Origin: Acrocarpospora macrocephala
GTDB lineage: Bacteria > Actinomycetota > Actinomycetes > Streptosporangiales > Streptosporangiaceae
Length of the DNA stretch: 41,720 bases
Assembly (NCBI RefSeq): GCF_009687865.1
Contig: NZ_BLAE01000067.1
Location: forward strand, 16,891-58,610
Direction of reading: 5' to 3'
In this document: positions 23,858 through 32,920 of the stretch, piece by piece
Layout of the letters: every line of letters starts with the position of its first letter
Numbering within the stretch: the first letter of the stretch is position 1
The notes under the pieces: generated by a model
Database searches by the model: none
Seen by the model: only the letters and a program-made list of their open reading frames with translations
What the model was told of the DNA's origin: nothing
Position numbers and translations under genes: made by a program

Positions 23858-25062
23858 GCGTCGTCCCGCTCGCAGGCCAGCCGGTAGCCGCGTTTGACCA
23901 CGGTCTCCACGATGCCGCTCGGGCCGAGGGCGCGGCGGAGCCGGGTGATCGCCATCTCCACCGCGTGCTCGGCCGAGTCCCTGGACGGCCCGCCGGGCAG
24001 CACCAGGCGCAGGTCGGAGCGGGCCACCACGTGTCCCGGCCGGTCGGCGAGGCGCTTGAGCACGGCCATCGGCGCGGGCGGCAGCGGCTTGAGCTCGCCG
24101 TCCACGGCCACCGCGTGGCCGCGGATCTCCAGCCGGTGGCTGCCGGCGATCAGGCGGGTGACGCTGTGCTCGGGCAGGTGCCGGGCGAGCGTGCGGGCCA
24201 GCGAGCCGAGCCTGGCCCGTTCCGGCTGGATCGCGGGTACGCCCCGGCTCACCAGCGGCTGCGCGGTGACCGGGCCGACGCAGGCGGCCACGACCGGGCC
24301 GGAGAAGGCGGCGATGAGGGCGTCCTCCAGGCCGTCGGCGCGGGCCGCGTTCAGCATGGCCAGCACGGCGGGGGCGCTGGTGAAGGCCACCGCGTCCACC
24401 GAGCCGGAGACGGCCTGGCTGACCAGGCGGCGCAGCGGCGAGGTGTCCCGGTAGGGCAGCCAGCGGTAGACGGGCACCTCGGTCACGTGCGCCCCGGCCG
24501 CCCGCAGCTCGGCGATGAAGCCGGTGAGCGGTTCGCCGTGCAGCTGGACGGCGATCCTGCGGCCGCGCAGGTCCTGGGCGAGCAGGTACTGCTTGACCTC
24601 CTCGCAGGACTCGGTGGCCGGGGTCCAGTAGTCGGTCAGACCGGCCGCGCGGACCGCGCCGCGCGCCTTCGGGCCCCGGGTGAGCAGGCGGGCTCCGTTC
24701 AGGTGCCCGGCCAGGTCGGCGGACAGGCCCCAGCCCTCGGCGGCGGCCATCCAGCCGCGGAAGCCGACCCCGGTGGTGACCACCACGTCGTCGACGGGGG
24801 CGGCCAGGCACTCCCGGGTGGAGGCGAGCAGGTCGGCGTCCTCGGCCAGCGGCACCAGCCGGATCGCGGGGGCCCGGACCACGCGGGCGCCGCGCCGTTC
24901 CAGCAGGGCGGCGAACTCCTCGCGGCGACGGGTGGCGGTCACCCCGATGGTGAAACCGGCCAGCGCGTCGGGCGCGGTCTCGGGGGATCCGAGCTCGACC
25001 GGAGACCCCGGCGGGGCCTCAATCGGGGCTTCCGCCGGAGCTTCTTCGAGTAGCGCGGTCAC
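23854..25062 (-). CDS. nnaR: NnaR-type nitrate regulator: uroporphyrinogen-III-synthase-like domain fused to winged helix
   Basis: 402-aa regulator. Residues about 35-290 are a HemD-like fold (GFTIGVTATRRREEFAALLE; YRWLPYRDTSPLRRLV; AFTSAPAVLAML), and the C-terminal 95 residues form an OmpR/PhoB-type winged helix ending VETVVKRGYRLACE. In Streptomyces and Mycobacterium this architecture is NnaR, which works with GlnR to activate nitrate and nitrite assimilation genes (established knowledge); the HemD part is thought to sense rather than catalyse. GTG 25062 overlaps the nirD stop (GTGA) and its own stop overlaps the chelatase start, so the regulator is made in proportion to the operon it probably controls. 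An Ala/Pro/Glu-rich stretch (EEAPAEAPIEAPPGSPVE) precedes the fold. Confidence 0.85.
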   Translation of the reverse strand: MTALLEEAPAEAPIEAPPGSPVELGSPETAPDALAGFTIGVTATRRREEFAALLERRGARVVRAPAIRLVPLAEDADLLASTRECLAAPVDDVVVTTGVGFRGWMAAAEGWGLSADLAGHLNGARLLTRGPKARGAVRAAGLTDYWTPATESCEEVKQYLLAQDLRGRRIAVQLHGEPLTGFIAELRAAGAHVTEVPVYRWLPYRDTSPLRRLVSQAVSGSVDAVAFTSAPAVLAMLNAARADGLEDALIAAFSGPVVAACVGPVTAQPLVSRGVPAIQPERARLGSLARTLARHLPEHSVTRLIAGSHRLEIRGHAVAVDGELKPLPPAPMAVLKRLADRPGHVVARSDLRLVLPGGPSRDSAEHAVEMAITRLRRALGPSGIVETVVKRGYRLACERDDA

Positions 25063-25385
25063 AGAACGCTCACCTCTACCATCCCACTGGAGACACGAAT
25101 CGGAAATATCGGGATAAAGGTCGCCGGGTCGTCCAGGCAGGCTCCGGTGACCAGGGAGAACACTTGCTTGTGCATCGGGGAGGCCACGGTGGGCTCCCCG
25201 TTCCTGGTGCCGACGATGCCCCGGGACAGCACGTACGCCCCGCTGTACGGGTCCCGGTTGCCGGTGGCGTACAGGCGGCCGTCGAAGGTCCGGAAGAGCG
25301 CGACCTGCTCGGATCCCAGCAGGGCGCAGGCGCCCCGCTCCGGGAGCAGGTCGGCGTAGCCGCAGACGGACGTCCATTCGCTCAT
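25059..25385 (-). CDS. nirD: Nitrite reductase (NADH) small subunit
   Basis: 108-aa partner of NirB with a Rieske-like beta fold (VCGYADLLPERGACALLGSE; RLYATGNRDPYSGAYVLSRG; ASPMHKQVFSL). As in other NirD proteins the C-x-H pairs that hold a Rieske cluster are missing (N-R-D and M-H-K at those places), so it is a structural subunit rather than an electron carrier. ATG 25385 overlaps the nirB stop and its own stop overlaps the nnaR start, each by four bases. Length and motifs are normal for the family. Confidence 0.95.
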   Translation of the reverse strand: MSEWTSVCGYADLLPERGACALLGSEQVALFRTFDGRLYATGNRDPYSGAYVLSRGIVGTRNGEPTVASPMHKQVFSLVTGACLDDPATFIPIFPIRVSSGMVEVSVL

Positions 25386-27805
25386 GAGCTCACCCCCACG
25401 GGTCTGATCTGGTCGCGTTCGGTGACGAAGGAGATCGACGGGTCGGGCACTCCGGGCGCGTTGACGAAGCTGGTGAAACGCCGGAGTTTGTCGGGGTCGT
25501 CGAGAGTGGCCCTCCATTCGTCGAAATATCCGGCGACGTGCCGTTCGATCTGGGCGTCCAGGTCGGCGCACAGCCCGAGCGAGTCGTGCACGATCACGTC
25601 GCGCAGATGGTCCAGGCCGCCGTCCATGGCCTCCAGCCAGGCGGACGTGCGCTGGAGGCGGTCGGCGGTGCGGATGTAGAACATCAGGAACCGGTCGATG
25701 GTGCGGATCAGCGTGTCGGTGTCGACGTCGGAGACCAGCAGGTCGGCGTGGCGGGGTTTGAAGCCGCCGTTGCCGCAGACGTAGAGGTTCCAGCCGTTCT
25801 CGGTGGCGATGACGCCGAAGTCCTTGGAGCGGGCTTCCGCGCATTCGCGGGCGCAGCCGGAGACGGCGGATTTGAGCTTGTGCGGGGAGCGCAGGCCCCG
25901 GTAGCGGGTCTCCAGCATGATCGCGAGGGCGGCCGAGTCCTGCACGCCGTAGCGGCACCAGGTGGAGCCGACGCAGGATTTCACGGTGCGCAGGGCCTTG
26001 CCGTAGGCGTGGCCCGACTCGAAGCCCGCGTCGACCAGGCGGCGCCAGATCTGCGGGAGCTGCTCGACGCGGGCGCCGAACAGGTCGATCCGCTGCCCGC
26101 CGGTGATCTTGGTGTAGAGGCCGAAGTCGCGGGCCACCTCGCCGATCACGATGAGCTTGTCCGGGGTGATCTCGCCGCCGGGGATGCGCGGGACGACCGA
26201 GTAGGTGCCGTTCTTCTGGATGTTGGCGAGGAAGTGGTCGTTGGTGTCCTGGAGGGCGGCCTGCTCGCCGTCCAGGACGTGCGTGTTGTGCAGGGAGGCG
26301 AGGATGGACGCGACGGCCGGCTTGCAGATGTCGCAGCCGCGGCCGGAGCCGTGCTCCTCGATCAGCTGAGTGAAGGTGGTGATGGCGCGGACCTGGACGA
26401 TCTCGAAGAGCTCGGCGCGGCTCTGCGTGAAGTGCTCGCACAGCGCCTTGCTGACCGGCACGCCGGATTTGACGAGGATCTGCTTGAGCAGCGGGACGCA
26501 GCTGCCGCAGGTGGATCCCGCCCGGGTGCAGGCCTTGATGCCGGGGACGTCGGTGAGGGCCTTGTCGAGTACGGCTCCGCGGACCGTGCCCGCGGTGACG
26601 TTGTTGCAGGAGCAGACCTGGGCGTCGTCGGGAAGGTCCAGGGTGACGCCGCCGGTGAACAGCAGGTCGCTCGGGAGGCCGGGCAGGGGTTTGCCGACGT
26701 AGGGGCGCAAGGTGTCGTACGGACCCGCGTCGCCGACGCAGATACCGCCCAGGAGGGTTCTCGCGTCGTCGCTCACGAACAGCTTCTTGTAGACGCCGCC
26801 GACCGGGTCCATGTACGTGACGTCCAGCGCCCCCGACATCTGGCCGAACTGGGCGACGGCCACGCCGAGCAGCTTGAGCTTGGTGGACAGATCCGCGCCG
26901 GAGAAGCCCGACGTGCCGCCCATGATCCGGTCGGCGGCCACCTCGGCCATGGTGAAACAGGGTCCGACCAGGCCGTAGATCTGGCCGCCCACCAGCGCGC
27001 ACTCGCCGATCGCGTAGATCGACGGATCGGAGGTGCGCATGCCCTCGTCCACCACGATGCCGCCACGCTCGCCCACCGCGAGGCCGGACGCGCGGGCCAG
27101 CTCGTCGCGAGGCCGGATCCCGGCGGAGAAGACCACGATCTGAGCGGGAATGACCTCGCCGTCGGGTTTCACCAGCCCGGTCACCCGGTCCGGTCCCGCG
27201 ATCTCCTTGACCCCCGCTCCGGCGTGCACGGTCAGGCCGAGGCGTTCCACGTGGTCGCGCAGGACCGCGCCGCCGCCCTCGTCGACCTGGCGGGGCATCA
27301 GCCAGGGGCTCATCTCGACCACGTGGGTCTCCAGGCCGAGCCCGCGCAGCGCGTCGGCGGCCTCCAGGCCGAGCAGCCCGCCGCCGACCACGATCCCGGC
27401 CGTGGCGGTCGCGGCGGCGGCCCTGATCGCGTCCAGGTCCTCGATCGTCCGGTAGACGAAACACCCGGCCAGGTCCTTGCCGGGCACGGGCGGCACGAAG
27501 GGCGCCGACCCGGTGGCCAGCACCAGCACGTCATATTCCGAAATTTCGCCATCGGCGGTGATGACCGTACGGGCGGCGCGGTCGATGCCCGTCACCCGGG
27601 AGCCGAGCCGCAGCGTGACCCCCTCCGGAACCGGATAAGTCAGATCCTCGGCGGTCTTGCCCGCCAGATACGAGGTCAGCGCCACCCGGTCGTACGCCGG
27701 TCGCGGCTCCTCCCCGACGATCGTGATCGACCCGGCGAACCCCCGCAGCGACTCCACCAGCCGGTGGGCCGAAGGCCCGTGACCCACTACCACGACCCGC
27801 GTCAT
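25382..27805 (-). CDS. nirB: Assimilatory nitrite reductase (NAD(P)H) large subunit
   Basis: 807-aa siroheme flavoprotein that reduces nitrite to ammonium. Order of domains: FAD/NAD(P)H oxidoreductase (VVVVGHGPSAHRLVE; VVGGGLLGLEAADAL), a BFD-type [2Fe-2S] site with Cys398, Cys400, Cys433 and Cys436 (CSCNN...CGSC), and two nitrite/sulfite reductase ferredoxin-like half-domains with siroheme/[4Fe-4S] ligands Cys611, Cys617, Cys651 and Cys655. All ligands are present. ATG 27805 overlaps the stop of the upstream electron-transfer gene and the stop overlaps nirD, so subunits are co-translated. The siroheme can be completed by the chelatase at the operon's end. Confidence 0.97.
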   Translation of the reverse strand: MTRVVVVGHGPSAHRLVESLRGFAGSITIVGEEPRPAYDRVALTSYLAGKTAEDLTYPVPEGVTLRLGSRVTGIDRAARTVITADGEISEYDVLVLATGSAPFVPPVPGKDLAGCFVYRTIEDLDAIRAAAATATAGIVVGGGLLGLEAADALRGLGLETHVVEMSPWLMPRQVDEGGGAVLRDHVERLGLTVHAGAGVKEIAGPDRVTGLVKPDGEVIPAQIVVFSAGIRPRDELARASGLAVGERGGIVVDEGMRTSDPSIYAIGECALVGGQIYGLVGPCFTMAEVAADRIMGGTSGFSGADLSTKLKLLGVAVAQFGQMSGALDVTYMDPVGGVYKKLFVSDDARTLLGGICVGDAGPYDTLRPYVGKPLPGLPSDLLFTGGVTLDLPDDAQVCSCNNVTAGTVRGAVLDKALTDVPGIKACTRAGSTCGSCVPLLKQILVKSGVPVSKALCEHFTQSRAELFEIVQVRAITTFTQLIEEHGSGRGCDICKPAVASILASLHNTHVLDGEQAALQDTNDHFLANIQKNGTYSVVPRIPGGEITPDKLIVIGEVARDFGLYTKITGGQRIDLFGARVEQLPQIWRRLVDAGFESGHAYGKALRTVKSCVGSTWCRYGVQDSAALAIMLETRYRGLRSPHKLKSAVSGCARECAEARSKDFGVIATENGWNLYVCGNGGFKPRHADLLVSDVDTDTLIRTIDRFLMFYIRTADRLQRTSAWLEAMDGGLDHLRDVIVHDSLGLCADLDAQIERHVAGYFDEWRATLDDPDKLRRFTSFVNAPGVPDPSISFVTERDQIRPVGVSS

Positions 27806-29214
27806 GCGCTTACCCCTTCCTGCTCGCACAGCCAGCTCACGATTCCCTCGACGGCGTCGGCGCAGCCGCCGCACCCGGTCGTCGCCCGGGTCGCCGCGGC
27901 CACCGCCGCCAGATCCCGGGCTCCCTCCTCCCAGCAGGCCCTGATCTGGCCCTTCGTCACGTTGTTGCAGCGGCACACCTTGGCCGAGTCGGGCATGCGC
28001 ACCGGGCTGTCGGCCACCGGCGCGGCCGACAGGCCGGGGAAGAGCAGGCTGGCCCGGTCTCCGGGCAGCGGCCCGCCCCGGTCGTAGAGCTGGGTGAGCG
28101 TGCCGACGGCGGCGCTCTCCCCGACCAGGATCGCGCCGACCAGCCGGTCGTTCCTGATCACGAGCTTGCGGTAGATCCCGGTCCGGCGGTGACTGAAGCT
28201 GACGATCTCGGCGTCGGCCTCGGTCAGGTGGGTCTCGCCCATCGCGGCGAGTTCGACGCTCCTGGCCTTGAGCCGGGTGACCAGCCGGGATCCCCGGTAG
28301 CGCGCGGCCGTGTCGGCGCCGGTGATCAGGTCGGCCACGATGGCGGCCTGCTCCCAGCAGGGCGCGACCAGCCCGTACACCTGGCCGTCGTGCTGGGCGC
28401 ACTCGCCGACCGCGAAGATCGACGGGTCGTCGGTGCGCATCTCGTCGTCGACCACGATCCCGCGTTCCACGTGCAGCCCGGCGTCCCTGGCCAGGCCCAC
28501 GACCGGCCGCACGCCGCAGGCCAGGACGACCAGGTCGCCCTCGACCAAGCCACCTTCGACACTGCCGCCGGTGACCTCGACCCCGGCCTCGGTGATGGCG
28601 GTGACCTCGGCGCCGGTCCTGATCTCCACGCCGAGCGCGGTCAGCGTCTCGCCGAGCACCAGACCGGCTTCGGCGTCCAGCTGGCGTTCCATCAGGTGCC
28701 CGGCCACGTGCAGCAGCGTCACCGGCAGGCCGCGCCCGGCCAGGCCGCGCGCGGCCTCGATGCCGAGCAGCCCGCCGCCGACCACGACCGCCCGCCGGGC
28801 CCGCCCGGCGGCTTCGACGATCTTCTCGCAGTCGTCCAGGGTCCGGAACGGGATGGCCCGCTCCACGCCGGGGATCGGCGGCACGAACGGCCGGCTGCCG
28901 GTGGCCAGCACCAGCACGTCGTACGGCTCCCGCCGCCCGTCGGCCGTGATGACCGTGCGGCAGTCCCGGTCGATGGCGGTGACCTCGGTGCCGAGCGCGG
29001 CGGTGACCCCGTGCTCGGCGTACCAGGCCTTGTCGTGCAGCCGGACGATCTCCGGCGTGGCCGTGCCCGCGAGCACGTTGGACAGCAGCACCCGGTTGTA
29101 CGGCTGCCAGGTCTCGGCCCCGAACACGGTCACCCGGATGCGCTTGTCCCGGGCCCGCACGTCGCTGACCACGCGGGACCCGGCCATGCCGGTGCCGACG
29201 ACGACCAGCCTCAT
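27802..29214 (-). CDS. NAD(P)H/FAD-dependent nitrate reductase electron-transfer subunit (NasB-like)
   Basis: 470-aa flavoprotein. It has an FAD-binding N terminus (VVVGTGMAGSRVV), an NAD(P)-binding site (VVVGGGLLGIEAARGL), a second FAD contact (DPSIFAVGECAQHDGQ) and a C-terminal BFD-like [2Fe-2S] domain with Cys-x-Cys (CRCNNVTKG) and Cys-x-x-Cys (TGCGGC). It resembles the N-terminal half of NirB without the siroheme part. Placed directly between the nitrate reductase and nirB and overlapping both by ATGA, it most likely passes electrons from NAD(P)H to NasA. Rubredoxin-type reductases are an alternative family label, but the context favours the nitrate role. Confidence 0.88.
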   Translation of the reverse strand: MRLVVVGTGMAGSRVVSDVRARDKRIRVTVFGAETWQPYNRVLLSNVLAGTATPEIVRLHDKAWYAEHGVTAALGTEVTAIDRDCRTVITADGRREPYDVLVLATGSRPFVPPIPGVERAIPFRTLDDCEKIVEAAGRARRAVVVGGGLLGIEAARGLAGRGLPVTLLHVAGHLMERQLDAEAGLVLGETLTALGVEIRTGAEVTAITEAGVEVTGGSVEGGLVEGDLVVLACGVRPVVGLARDAGLHVERGIVVDDEMRTDDPSIFAVGECAQHDGQVYGLVAPCWEQAAIVADLITGADTAARYRGSRLVTRLKARSVELAAMGETHLTEADAEIVSFSHRRTGIYRKLVIRNDRLVGAILVGESAAVGTLTQLYDRGGPLPGDRASLLFPGLSAAPVADSPVRMPDSAKVCRCNNVTKGQIRACWEEGARDLAAVAAATRATTGCGGCADAVEGIVSWLCEQEGVSA

Positions 29215-31304
29215 GACGCGCCCCCTTCGACCCGTACGGCGCAGACCTTGAACTCCGGCATCTTCGAGATCGGGTCCAGTGCCGGGTTGGTGAGCCGGTT
29301 GACGCCCTCCCAGTGGAACGGCATGAACACGGTGTCGGGGCGGATGTCCTGGCTCAGCCGGGCGGGGGCCTCGGTGGAGCCGCGGCGGCTGGCGACCCTG
29401 ACCCGGTCGCCGGCCGCCACGCCGATGCGCTCGGCGAGTTCGGGATGCATCTCCACGAACACCTCGGGCGCGGCTTTGGTGAGGGCGGGGATCCGGCGGG
29501 TCTGCGCGCCGCTCTGGTAGTGCGCGAGCACCCGCCCGGTGGTCAGGTAGAGGGGGTAGTCATCGTCGATGTCCTCGACGGGGGGCCGGTGCTCGACGGG
29601 GACCATCCTGGCCCGGCCGTCGGGGGTGGCGAAGCGGTCCAGGAAGGGCCGGGGCGTGCCCGGGTGGTCCTCGGCGGGGCAGGGCCAGAAGACGCCGGTC
29701 TCGGCCGCGATCCGCTCGTAGGTGATGCCCGCGTAGTCGGCGACGCCGCCCGCCGTGGCACGCCTGAGCTCGTCGAAGACCGTACGGGGATCGTCGGGGA
29801 ACTCGTACCCGAGGCGGCTGGCGAGGGCGGCGAGGATCGACAGGTCGCTCCGCACCCCCGAGGGCGGAGCGACGGCTTGGCGGCGCAGCAGCACGCGCCC
29901 CTCCAGGTTAGTTAATGTGCCTGCCTCCTCGGCCCACTGGGTGGTGGGGAGAACGACGGTGGCCAGTTCGGCGGTCTCCGACCTGACCAGATCCGACACC
30001 ACGAGCAGGTCGAGCGCGGCCAGCCGGGCGGTGATGTGGCCGGAGCGCGGTGCGGAGACGACCGGGTTGGAGCCGAACAGCAGCAGGGCCTTCGGCCCGG
30101 CGGGGGTGCCGAGCGCGTCGAGCAGTTCGTAGGCGGAACGCCCGGGTCCGGGCAGATCGGCGGGATCGATCCCCCAGACGCCCGCGACGTGCGCGCGGGC
30201 GGCCGGGTCGTCGATGCGCCGGTAGCCGGGCAGCTGGTCGGCCTTCTGGCCGTGCTCCCTGCCGCCCTGGCCGTTGCCCTGCCCGGTCACGCAGCCGTAG
30301 CCGGAGCCCTCGCGCCCGGGCAGGCCGAGGGTGAGGGCCAAGTTGATGAACGCGGTGACCGTGTCGGTGCCCTTGGCGTGCTGTTCGGCGCCCCGCGCGG
30401 TCAGGATCACGGCCCTGCGGGCGGTCCCGAGAGCCCGGACGGTGTCGCGCATCCGCGCCACCGGCACGCCGGTGATGCGCTCCACCCGCTCCGGCCACCA
30501 GGCGGCGACGCTGTCCTGGACGGCCTCGAAGCCGTTCACCCGCTCGGCCAGATACGCCTTGTCCGCGTATCCCTCGGCGATCGCGAGGTGCAGCAGCCCC
30601 AGCGCGAGCGCCAGGTCGGTGCCCGGCGTGAGCTGCAGGTGCAGGGTCGCGAGCTTGGCGGTCGGGGTGACCCGGGGATCGGCGACGATCAGCTGCCCCG
30701 CCCGGTTGAAGTGCCGGACGAACGGCGGCATGGTCTCGGCCACGTTGCCGCCCGCCAGCAGCACCACGTCCGCCTGGGCGAGATCGGTGATGGGGAAGGG
30801 CAGGCCGCGGTCCATGCCGAACGCCCGGTTGCCGGCCGCCGCGGCCGACGCCATGCAGAACCGGCCGTTGTAGTCGATCTGGCTGGTCCGCAGCGCCACC
30901 CGGGCGAACTTGCCCAGCTGGTAGGCCTTCTCGTTGGTGAGCCCGCCGCCGCCGAACACGGCCACCCCGTCGGGGCCGTGTTCGGCTTGGATGCTCTTAA
31001 GCCGGTCGGTAATGAAATCGAGGGCTTCGTCCCAGCCGACCGGATTGCCGTACAAGAGGGGGGTGGTCAGCCGGTGCGGGGAGGTGAGCAGATCGCCCGC
31101 CGTCCAGCCCTTCTGGCAGAGGCCGCCCGCGTTGGCCGGGATGTCGTCGCGTGGGGTGATCCCGTCCGGCCGCACGTGCATGCCGCACTGCAACGCGCAG
31201 TACGGGCAGTGTGTGGCCGTTCCCACCGGCAGCCGCGACATCACAGGCGGCGCGGCGGGAAGTGAGACGGGCATGGGTCCGATGGTGCTTTCAGGCCGTT
31301 TCAC
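29211..31304 (-). CDS. nasA: Assimilatory nitrate reductase, molybdopterin catalytic subunit
   Basis: 697-aa cytoplasmic enzyme reducing nitrate to nitrite. The N-terminal [4Fe-4S] ligands are Cys33, Cys36, Cys40 and Cys63 (CPYCALQC; GGLCQKG), and the molybdenum ligand is Cys150 (NGRFCMASAA). Bis-MGD binding motifs follow (FGSNPVVSAP; TTGRVLAHYQSGAQTRR; TVFMPFHWEGVNRLTNPALD). There is no Tat signal, fitting an assimilatory, not periplasmic, enzyme. GTG 31304 has AAGGGA upstream; ATG 31274 is an alternative start. The stop overlaps the electron-transfer gene by four bases. A GlnR-like box occupies the 80-base gap after narK. Confidence 0.95.
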   Translation of the reverse strand: MKRPESTIGPMPVSLPAAPPVMSRLPVGTATHCPYCALQCGMHVRPDGITPRDDIPANAGGLCQKGWTAGDLLTSPHRLTTPLLYGNPVGWDEALDFITDRLKSIQAEHGPDGVAVFGGGGLTNEKAYQLGKFARVALRTSQIDYNGRFCMASAAAAGNRAFGMDRGLPFPITDLAQADVVLLAGGNVAETMPPFVRHFNRAGQLIVADPRVTPTAKLATLHLQLTPGTDLALALGLLHLAIAEGYADKAYLAERVNGFEAVQDSVAAWWPERVERITGVPVARMRDTVRALGTARRAVILTARGAEQHAKGTDTVTAFINLALTLGLPGREGSGYGCVTGQGNGQGGREHGQKADQLPGYRRIDDPAARAHVAGVWGIDPADLPGPGRSAYELLDALGTPAGPKALLLFGSNPVVSAPRSGHITARLAALDLLVVSDLVRSETAELATVVLPTTQWAEEAGTLTNLEGRVLLRRQAVAPPSGVRSDLSILAALASRLGYEFPDDPRTVFDELRRATAGGVADYAGITYERIAAETGVFWPCPAEDHPGTPRPFLDRFATPDGRARMVPVEHRPPVEDIDDDYPLYLTTGRVLAHYQSGAQTRRIPALTKAAPEVFVEMHPELAERIGVAAGDRVRVASRRGSTEAPARLSQDIRPDTVFMPFHWEGVNRLTNPALDPISKMPEFKVCAVRVEGGAS

Positions 31305-31308
31305 GGCT

Positions 31309-31346
31309 GGGTCCCTTCTGTTACCGCTGTGCTACAAGGCACTAAC
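31309..31346 (-). promoter_or_regulatory. GlnR-box-like sequence upstream of nasA
   Basis: Read on the minus strand: GTTAG-n6-GTAGC-n6-GTAAC-n6-GACCC. The 5+6 spacing repeats exactly, as in the GlnR pattern gTnAc-n6-GaAAc-n6-gTnAc-n6-GaAAc; three of the four half-sites are imperfect. GlnR is the nitrogen regulator that activates nitrate assimilation in actinomycetes (established knowledge). The box is very close to GTG 31304, so either the transcript or translation starts further downstream, or the site acts as a repressor site. Confidence 0.4.
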
Positions 31347-31384
31347 CGCCGCTCACGATCGCCTCCGGCCACCGGTGAGGACCC

Positions 31385-32707
31385 TCACACCCGGGCGGCG
31401 GCGAGGCTCGGCGCCAGGCGGACGCCGACCGTGCGCAGGTAGCAGAACCAGGTCAGCGCGCAGCAGATCGCGTAGAAGACAGCGAAAGCCGTGATCGCCG
31501 CGCCCGCTCCCCCGGTCGACGCGATCGAGGTGCCGAAGCCGCGATTGATGAAAAATCCACCGAAGGCGCCGATGGCGGAGATGAACCCGATCGCGGCGGA
31601 CGCGTCCCGCTTGCCGACGCGGACGGCCTCCTCGTACTCATCCGTGCCCGGCTCGAGCCCCGCCACCGCCTTGGCCCGGAAGATCGCCGGGATCATCCGG
31701 TAGGTGGAGCCGTTGCCCACGCCCGCCGTGCCGATCAGCAGCATGTAGGCCGCGAAGAACAGCACGAAGTTGTGCTGCGCCAGCCCGGCGTAGACCAGCA
31801 GCACCGCGCCCGCCATGGCGACGAAGTTCCACAGCGTCACCGTCGCCCCGCCGAGCCGGTCCGACAGCCACCCGCCCAGCGGCCGGATGAGCGAGCCGAC
31901 CAGCGGCCCCAGGAAGGCCAGCGTGATCAGATCCGCGCGCTCCGCGAACTGCGACTTGATCAGCAGCGGGAACGCGGTCGAATACCCGATGAACGACCCG
32001 AACGTCCCGATGTAGAGCACCGACATCACCCAGGTCTGCGGATCTCCCGCCGCCCGCGCCATCTCCCTCGGCTCGGCCTTGGCCGAACTCAGGTTGTCCA
32101 TGAAGAAGTACGCCCCGACTGCCGCCGCCACGATGAACGGCACCCAGAACAGGCCCGCGGCGGCCAGCCCGAACCCGCCGATCACCAGCGGCATCACCAG
32201 CTGCACCGACGACACCCCGATGTTGCCCCCGGCCGCGTTCAGCCCGAGCGCGGACCCCTGCTTGGCCTGGGGGTAGAAGTAGGTGATGTTCGCCATGCTG
32301 GAGGCGAAGTTCCCGCCGCCGAGCCCCGCCGTCGCCGCGATCACCAGGAACATCCAGTACGGCGTCGCCGGATCGTTCACCGCCACCGCCAGCAGCACCG
32401 CCGGGATCAGCAGCAGCAGGGCGCTGGCCACGGTGAAGTTGCGCCCGCCGTACCGGGCCGGGCCGAAGGTGTACGGGATGCGCAGCGCGGAGCCGACCAG
32501 GTTGGGCAGCGCCACGATCCAGAACAGCTGGTCGGTGGAGAACTTGTAGGCCCCCAGCTTGACCGCGACGATGCTCCACACCGTCCACAGCGTGAAACCC
32601 AGATGCTCGGCGAAGATCGAGAAGATCAGATTGCGGCGGGCGACCTTGCGGCCGGACGCCGCCCAGAACGCGGGGTCGTCCGGACGCCAGTCACGGATCC
32701 AGGCCAT
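31385..32707 (-). CDS. narK: Nitrate/nitrite transporter (MFS, NarK family)
   Basis: 440-aa major-facilitator permease with about 12 helices. The nitrate signature glycine-rich helix is seen as AATAGLGGGNFASSMANITYFYPQAKQG, and the second as GNGSTYRMIPAIFRAKAV. Conserved arginines in TM2 (LPNLVGSALRIPYTFGPARYGGR) and TM8 (SLIRPLGGWLSDRLGG) bind nitrate in characterised NarK proteins. It is the first gene of the assimilation operon, so nitrate import is likely, with nitrite export possible. ATG 32707 has AAAGGA upstream. Its promoter region carries three CCGTTAC half-sites and a TACTTT -10 box; def is transcribed divergently. Confidence 0.95.
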   Translation of the reverse strand: MAWIRDWRPDDPAFWAASGRKVARRNLIFSIFAEHLGFTLWTVWSIVAVKLGAYKFSTDQLFWIVALPNLVGSALRIPYTFGPARYGGRNFTVASALLLLIPAVLLAVAVNDPATPYWMFLVIAATAGLGGGNFASSMANITYFYPQAKQGSALGLNAAGGNIGVSSVQLVMPLVIGGFGLAAAGLFWVPFIVAAAVGAYFFMDNLSSAKAEPREMARAAGDPQTWVMSVLYIGTFGSFIGYSTAFPLLIKSQFAERADLITLAFLGPLVGSLIRPLGGWLSDRLGGATVTLWNFVAMAGAVLLVYAGLAQHNFVLFFAAYMLLIGTAGVGNGSTYRMIPAIFRAKAVAGLEPGTDEYEEAVRVGKRDASAAIGFISAIGAFGGFFINRGFGTSIASTGGAGAAITAFAVFYAICCALTWFCYLRTVGVRLAPSLAAARV

Positions 32708-32739
32708 CGCGTGTCCTTTCCTTGGGGGATGTCCCGAGA

Positions 32740-32794
32740 AAAGTAAGCGGCGGCCGTTACGCACTTTGACGATTAGTAACGGTGCGCCCGTTAC
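32740..32794 (-). promoter_or_regulatory. narK promoter with three CCGTTAC half-sites
   Basis: A minus-strand TACTTT (32740-32745) is a candidate -10 giving a 25-base leader. The 7-mer CCGTTAC occurs at 32754-32760 and 32788-32794 and its complement GTAACGG at 32776-32782. The second and third sites form a perfect inverted repeat with a five-base centre; the first and second form one with 15 bases between. Centres are 22 and 12 bases apart, so all face one side of the helix. NnaR, encoded in this operon, or GlnR are likely binders. Confidence 0.55.
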
Positions 32795-32920
32795 GTGTGA
32801 CGCACCGAGGAAACACGCAACTCATACGACGCACAGCGGCAACATGGAATTAACCAGGGTTGGCGAAGTCCGCGGCGGGGAATTCCAGAACCGGTGTCGC
32901 CGTCGCCGCGGGGAGCGTGC

